From NCBI GenBank assembly GCA_946623755.1, contig CAMORK010000024.1, positions 1-33,535 on the forward strand: a stretch of 33,535 nt of DNA, in the 5' to 3' direction. The translations under genes and the position numbers were made by a program. The notes beneath the pieces are model-generated. The model saw nothing but the letters and a program-made list of their open reading frames with translations, had not been told where the DNA came from and searched no databases. The first letter of the stretch is position 1, and each line of letters starts with the position of its first letter. The DNA comes from an uncultured Butyrivibrio sp. Lineage in GTDB: Bacteria; Bacillota; Clostridia; Lachnospirales; Lachnospiraceae. Positions 30,756-33,535 of the stretch are shown one piece after another.

Positions 30756-31819
30756 ATGAAAACAGGTTCAAAGACAAATCCCGTATCATTCTGGATTCTG
30801 GTATGGCTTCTGGGTCTTGCCGGACAGCTGTGCTGGAACATTGAAAATCAGTGGTTTAACACCTTCGTGTACGCCAAGATTGCCAAGGATCCCACCATAA
30901 TATCCTGGATGCTTGCAATATCCGCTCTTGCCACCACTGTCTCAACATTCCTCTTCGGTTGTATCTCTGACAGAAGGGGCAATCGTAAGACCCTTATTTC
31001 CCTGGGCTATATTCTCTGGGGCGTCTTCACTATTCTCTTCGGAACAACTGAGTTTTTGGGCAAAAGAAATAGCGACACAGCAGCTTTTGTCGGAATCGCT
31101 TTTGCTGTTATCGCTGCCGATGCCATAATGAGTTTCTTTGGTTCCATGGGCAATGATATCGGATTTAATGCCTGGATAAACGAAAAGAATATTTAAAGCA
31201 CCGCGAGCTTGTTTTCGTAAACCTTATGCTGGCTGTCTACTTTATTTCATTTAATGTATACTTCTCGCACCTTGGAAACTTCATGATCTACTATCTCGGT
31301 TTCACAGCAGATACCATGGGTCTTATTGAAGGCGTGGGACTTTTACTTGCCATGTTCACATCAATTCCTGCCATCAGATTCATACGTAATGACAAGTCCT
31401 CTTTGATCATTCTGTTTGCTGTTGTGATAAACGCTATAGGCCTTCTTGTTATAGGTCTTCTGGTTTCTCCTGAAAACGTAAATCCTTCTACCATCTGGAA
31501 TCCCATGCTCCTTATCGGAGTCCTCCTTGTGGGCATCGGCTACATTCTCTTTCTGCAGACAATTACTGTCTGGTCAAAGAGGCTTTATCCCGAGGACGCC
31601 AGAGGCCAGTTTGAGGGCATCCGCATCATCTTCTACGTGCTGATTCCCATGGTGGTTGCACCTCTTATCTCAAACCCGATCATCAAGAACAATGGTGAGA
31701 TCATCGATGAAAACGGCTTTACTGCTTATCTTCCCACGAATACGCTGTTCCTGGCAGGCGTTGTCATCGTGCTCCTCACCCTAATCCCTCTCTGGGCTGC
31801 AAATAAAGCACATAAGTAA
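30756..31819 (+). pseudogene. MFS transporter broken by internal deletion and frameshift
   Basis: Two consecutive pieces of one major facilitator transporter. Frame 1 (30756-31196, 146 residues) starts with a good ribosome binding site and gives about four helices with the MFS loop FGCISDRRGNRKTLIS, ending after GSMGNDIGFNAWINE. A second frame is open from 31169 to 31819. It reads KEYLKHRELVFVNLMLAVYF, a typical start of the second half, then about six helices, ending KAHK. The total is about 100 residues short of a usual 430-470 residue protein: the segment for helices 5-6 and the central loop is missing. The join lies within 31169-31196. Loss of function is likely; an assembly collapse cannot be excluded. 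Confidence 0.8.
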
Positions 31820-31891
31820 TTTTTTATCCTTCTTTAAGTTTGGATTTAGGTTACCATGCCATAATGAGTCCAGAAAGAGAGGAAAACAAAA

Positions 31892-33367
31892 ATGATTAAA
31901 AAAGGAAAAATCACCACAGCCCTGATGACTGTATTCTTCGTAGCAGCACTTACACTTACAGCATGTTCTTCATCAAATGTAAGCGACATGCTTTCATCAA
32001 CAACCGCAACTGAATCCACATCCGACACAACAGAGCCTTCTTCAGAAAAAGAGCTCTCGGAGTCCGTAACAAATACACAGGATGAAAATCTTTCTTCCTC
32101 ATCTGCTTCAGCCCGTTCAGATACACTGCTGGATACTTCGGATCTCTTTTCCGAAAGAGACCTTGAACAGGAAGCTGATCTGACAGATGCTTACTATATG
32201 ACACTTGAAAGCGGCGAAAACATCAGCATCACACAGGAAGGTGTATATGTGATCAGCGGAACAGCAACTGATGTTACCATAACTGTTGAAGCTGCGGATA
32301 CGGATAAAGTGCAGATTGTACTTGATGGTGCAAGCATCACAAACACAACTTCACCTGCAATCTATGTAAAGAGCGCAGACAAAGTATTTGTAACAACTGA
32401 TGGTACCAGCACTCTCAAGGTTACAGGAACATTCACAGCAGACGGTACAACAAGCCTTGATGCAGTTATCTACTCAAAGTCAGACCTTGTCCTCAACGGA
32501 ACAGGAACCCTTAACATTGAATCATCAGCCAACGGTATCTCAGCCAAGGACGATCTCAAGGTCACAGGCGGAACCTACAATATCACAGCAACAGAAGATG
32601 CTGTTGAAGCAAATGACTCCATAAGGATCTACGACGGAACATTTGACATAACAAGTAAAAAAGATGCTTTCCACAGCGAGAATTCAGATGACAACACTCT
32701 TGGCTATGTATATATCCAAGGCGGAACATTCAAGATAAATGCCACGGACGATGGTATTCAGGCCACAACAGTCCTCATGATAGACGGCGGAACTTTCGAT
32801 ATCACTGCAGCTGAAGGTCTTGAAGCAACCTACGTGCAGATCAACGACGGAACTATAACCATCGAAGCTTCTGATGACGGAATCAACGCAACCCAGAAGA
32901 GCACAGCTTACGATGTTGTGATCGAAGTAAACGGCGGAGACATCACTGTCAACATGGGTGCCGGAGACACAGACGGTTTTGATGCCAACGGAAATATCTA
33001 CATCAACGGCGGAACAATCTCAGTTACCGGAAACTCAGCCTTTGACTGGGACGGCGAAGCTCAGTTAAATGGCGGAACAGTTACAGTAAACGGCGAAGAA
33101 ATAACAGAGCTCACCAACCAGATGATGGGCGGCATGGGCGGATTCGGCGGAGGCCGTGGCGGAATGGGTGGTCAGATGCCTAATGGCGAGATGCCTGAAG
33201 GCTTTGATGGCCAGATGCCTCAGGATGGTCAGATGCCCGAAGGCGGACAAATGCCAAACGGTCAGAACGGTCAGTTCCCCGGAGGCGGAAAAGGCGGCAG
33301 AATGAACGGCCAGATGCCAAATAACCAGAACACAACAGAAAGCAGCTCCGAAAGCAGTCAGGGTTAA
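31892..33367 (+). CDS. DUF4353/Cthe_2159-like beta-helix carbohydrate-binding lipoprotein
   Basis: A 491-residue lipoprotein. Lipobox LTAC with Cys25 is followed by a Ser/Thr/Glu-rich spacer (about 28-95) and then a right-handed beta-helix-type repeat region (about 100-415) with recurring units such as GGTYNITATEDAVEAND, GGTFKINATDDGIQAT, DGTITIEASDDGINAT, GGTISVTG. This matches the Cthe_2159 family, described as cellulose/pectin-binding and calcium-dependent (family knowledge). The tail (about 415-491) is low complexity: repeats of GQMP, MPNG and MPEG among Gly, Met, Gln and Asn, then a Ser/Glu-rich end. The ATG follows GAGAGGA. No membrane anchor other than the lipid is seen. It probably stays on the cell surface and binds plant wall polymer. 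Confidence 0.88.
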   Translation: MIKKGKITTALMTVFFVAALTLTACSSSNVSDMLSSTTATESTSDTTEPSSEKELSESVTNTQDENLSSSSASARSDTLLDTSDLFSERDLEQEADLTDAYYMTLESGENISITQEGVYVISGTATDVTITVEAADTDKVQIVLDGASITNTTSPAIYVKSADKVFVTTDGTSTLKVTGTFTADGTTSLDAVIYSKSDLVLNGTGTLNIESSANGISAKDDLKVTGGTYNITATEDAVEANDSIRIYDGTFDITSKKDAFHSENSDDNTLGYVYIQGGTFKINATDDGIQATTVLMIDGGTFDITAAEGLEATYVQINDGTITIEASDDGINATQKSTAYDVVIEVNGGDITVNMGAGDTDGFDANGNIYINGGTISVTGNSAFDWDGEAQLNGGTVTVNGEEITELTNQMMGGMGGFGGGRGGMGGQMPNGEMPEGFDGQMPQDGQMPEGGQMPNGQNGQFPGGGKGGRMNGQMPNNQNTTESSSESSQG

Positions 33368-33384
33368 TTTCACAATCACACTAA

Positions 33385-33418
33385 AAAGGTGCCTGCCCTC
33401 TTTTGGGCAAGCACCTTT
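33385..33418. terminator. Bidirectional terminator
   Basis: Stem of 8 plus 5 bp with one mismatch (33385-33392 with 33411-33418, and 33394-33398 with 33405-33409), arms AAAGGTGC and GCACCTTT, 6-base loop. The T run is longer on the minus strand (five T), serving the gene entering from the right; on the plus strand it lies 17 bases after the lipoprotein stop. Confidence 0.85.
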
Positions 33419-33446
33419 CTGATAATTCACATATTGTTTTAATTTA

Positions 33447-33535
33447 TCAATTACCTTCAGCAGTCATTCCGAACTTATTGCCAAGGTACATGAATCCTGC
33501 AAAGCCACTCTCATCAAAAAGTGGTGTCAGGTCTG
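33447..33535 (-). CDS. 3' end of an unidentified minus-strand gene
   Basis: The last 28 codons of a gene entering from the right edge, ending LFDESGFAGFMYLGNKFGMTAEGN and TGA. It stays open to the window end, its stop is followed by a good minus-strand terminator (33385-33418), and the composition suits the end of a membrane or metabolic protein. Too little is visible to name a family. Confidence 0.6.
   Translation of the reverse strand, partial: DLTPLFDESGFAGFMYLGNKFGMTAEGN

Noticed and set aside
33150-33340. CRISPR-like or tandem DNA repeat
   Set aside because: The repeats are short, irregular and encode the GQMP/MPEG protein repeats; there are no uniform repeats and unique spacers.
33065-33430. 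121-residue minus-strand open frame
   Set aside because: Antisense to the repetitive tail of the DUF4353-type lipoprotein; its HLA-rich translation is a product of the tail repeat, and it runs across the terminator.

Overview
The window reads like chromosome of a motile, anaerobic, plant-polysaccharide-using Firmicute of the Lachnospiraceae, probably Butyrivibrio-like. This is an inference from several things seen together: a thiolase start at the left edge (as in butyrate pathways), strong GGAGG ribosome binding sites, some TTG starts, long-form HPF, YesM/YesN-type sensor and regulator genes, chemoreceptors, and a lipoprotein of the Cthe_2159/DUF4353 type with a Met/Gly/Pro/Gln-rich tail. 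I see no tRNA, rRNA, CRISPR array, insertion sequence or phage gene.

Layout. Bases 1-8550 are all minus strand: a thiolase 5' end, hpf, a 443-base gap holding a cluster of DnaA boxes, a secreted SH3/NlpC-P60 wall hydrolase, trxB, a short-chain dehydrogenase, a CheY-like receiver with a CheX-like phosphatase, an SseB-domain protein and an M18 aminopeptidase. From 8671 to about 20500 lies a carbohydrate locus: GH105 on the plus strand converges on a long minus-strand array that reads, in transcription order, YesN-type response regulator, two CUT1 permeases, YesM-type sensor kinase, sugar-binding lipoprotein, GH127 and GH31. The three glycosidases lack signal peptides. The model is therefore: an extracellular oligosaccharide (rhamnogalacturonan/pectin-like or arabinose-decorated) is sensed, imported and then trimmed in the cytoplasm. 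No ABC ATPase is encoded here, so a shared MsmX-type ATPase is presumed. Hairpins between permease and kinase and between binding protein and hydrolases suggest unequal expression along the array.

Bases 20614-28835 hold two chemoreceptors flanking a notable pair: an 899-residue fusion of a Tet(M)/EF-G-like ribosomal GTPase with a C-terminal YacP/Rae1-like NYN nuclease domain, preceded in the same operon by a small helical protein I do not recognise. The second chemoreceptor is followed immediately by an orphan sugar-binding lipoprotein. The right end has a membrane protein fused to a spermidine-synthase-like domain, an MFS transporter broken by an internal deletion and frameshift, the DUF4353-type lipoprotein, and the 3' end of an unidentified minus-strand gene.

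The best candidate for an undescribed system is the GTPase-NYN fusion with its helical partner, which looks like a ribosome-targeted mRNA cleavage or rescue factor. Next are the DnaA-box cluster far from any visible replication gene, and the CheX-like phosphatase with GspE-N/MshEN-like repeats paired with a lone CheY.
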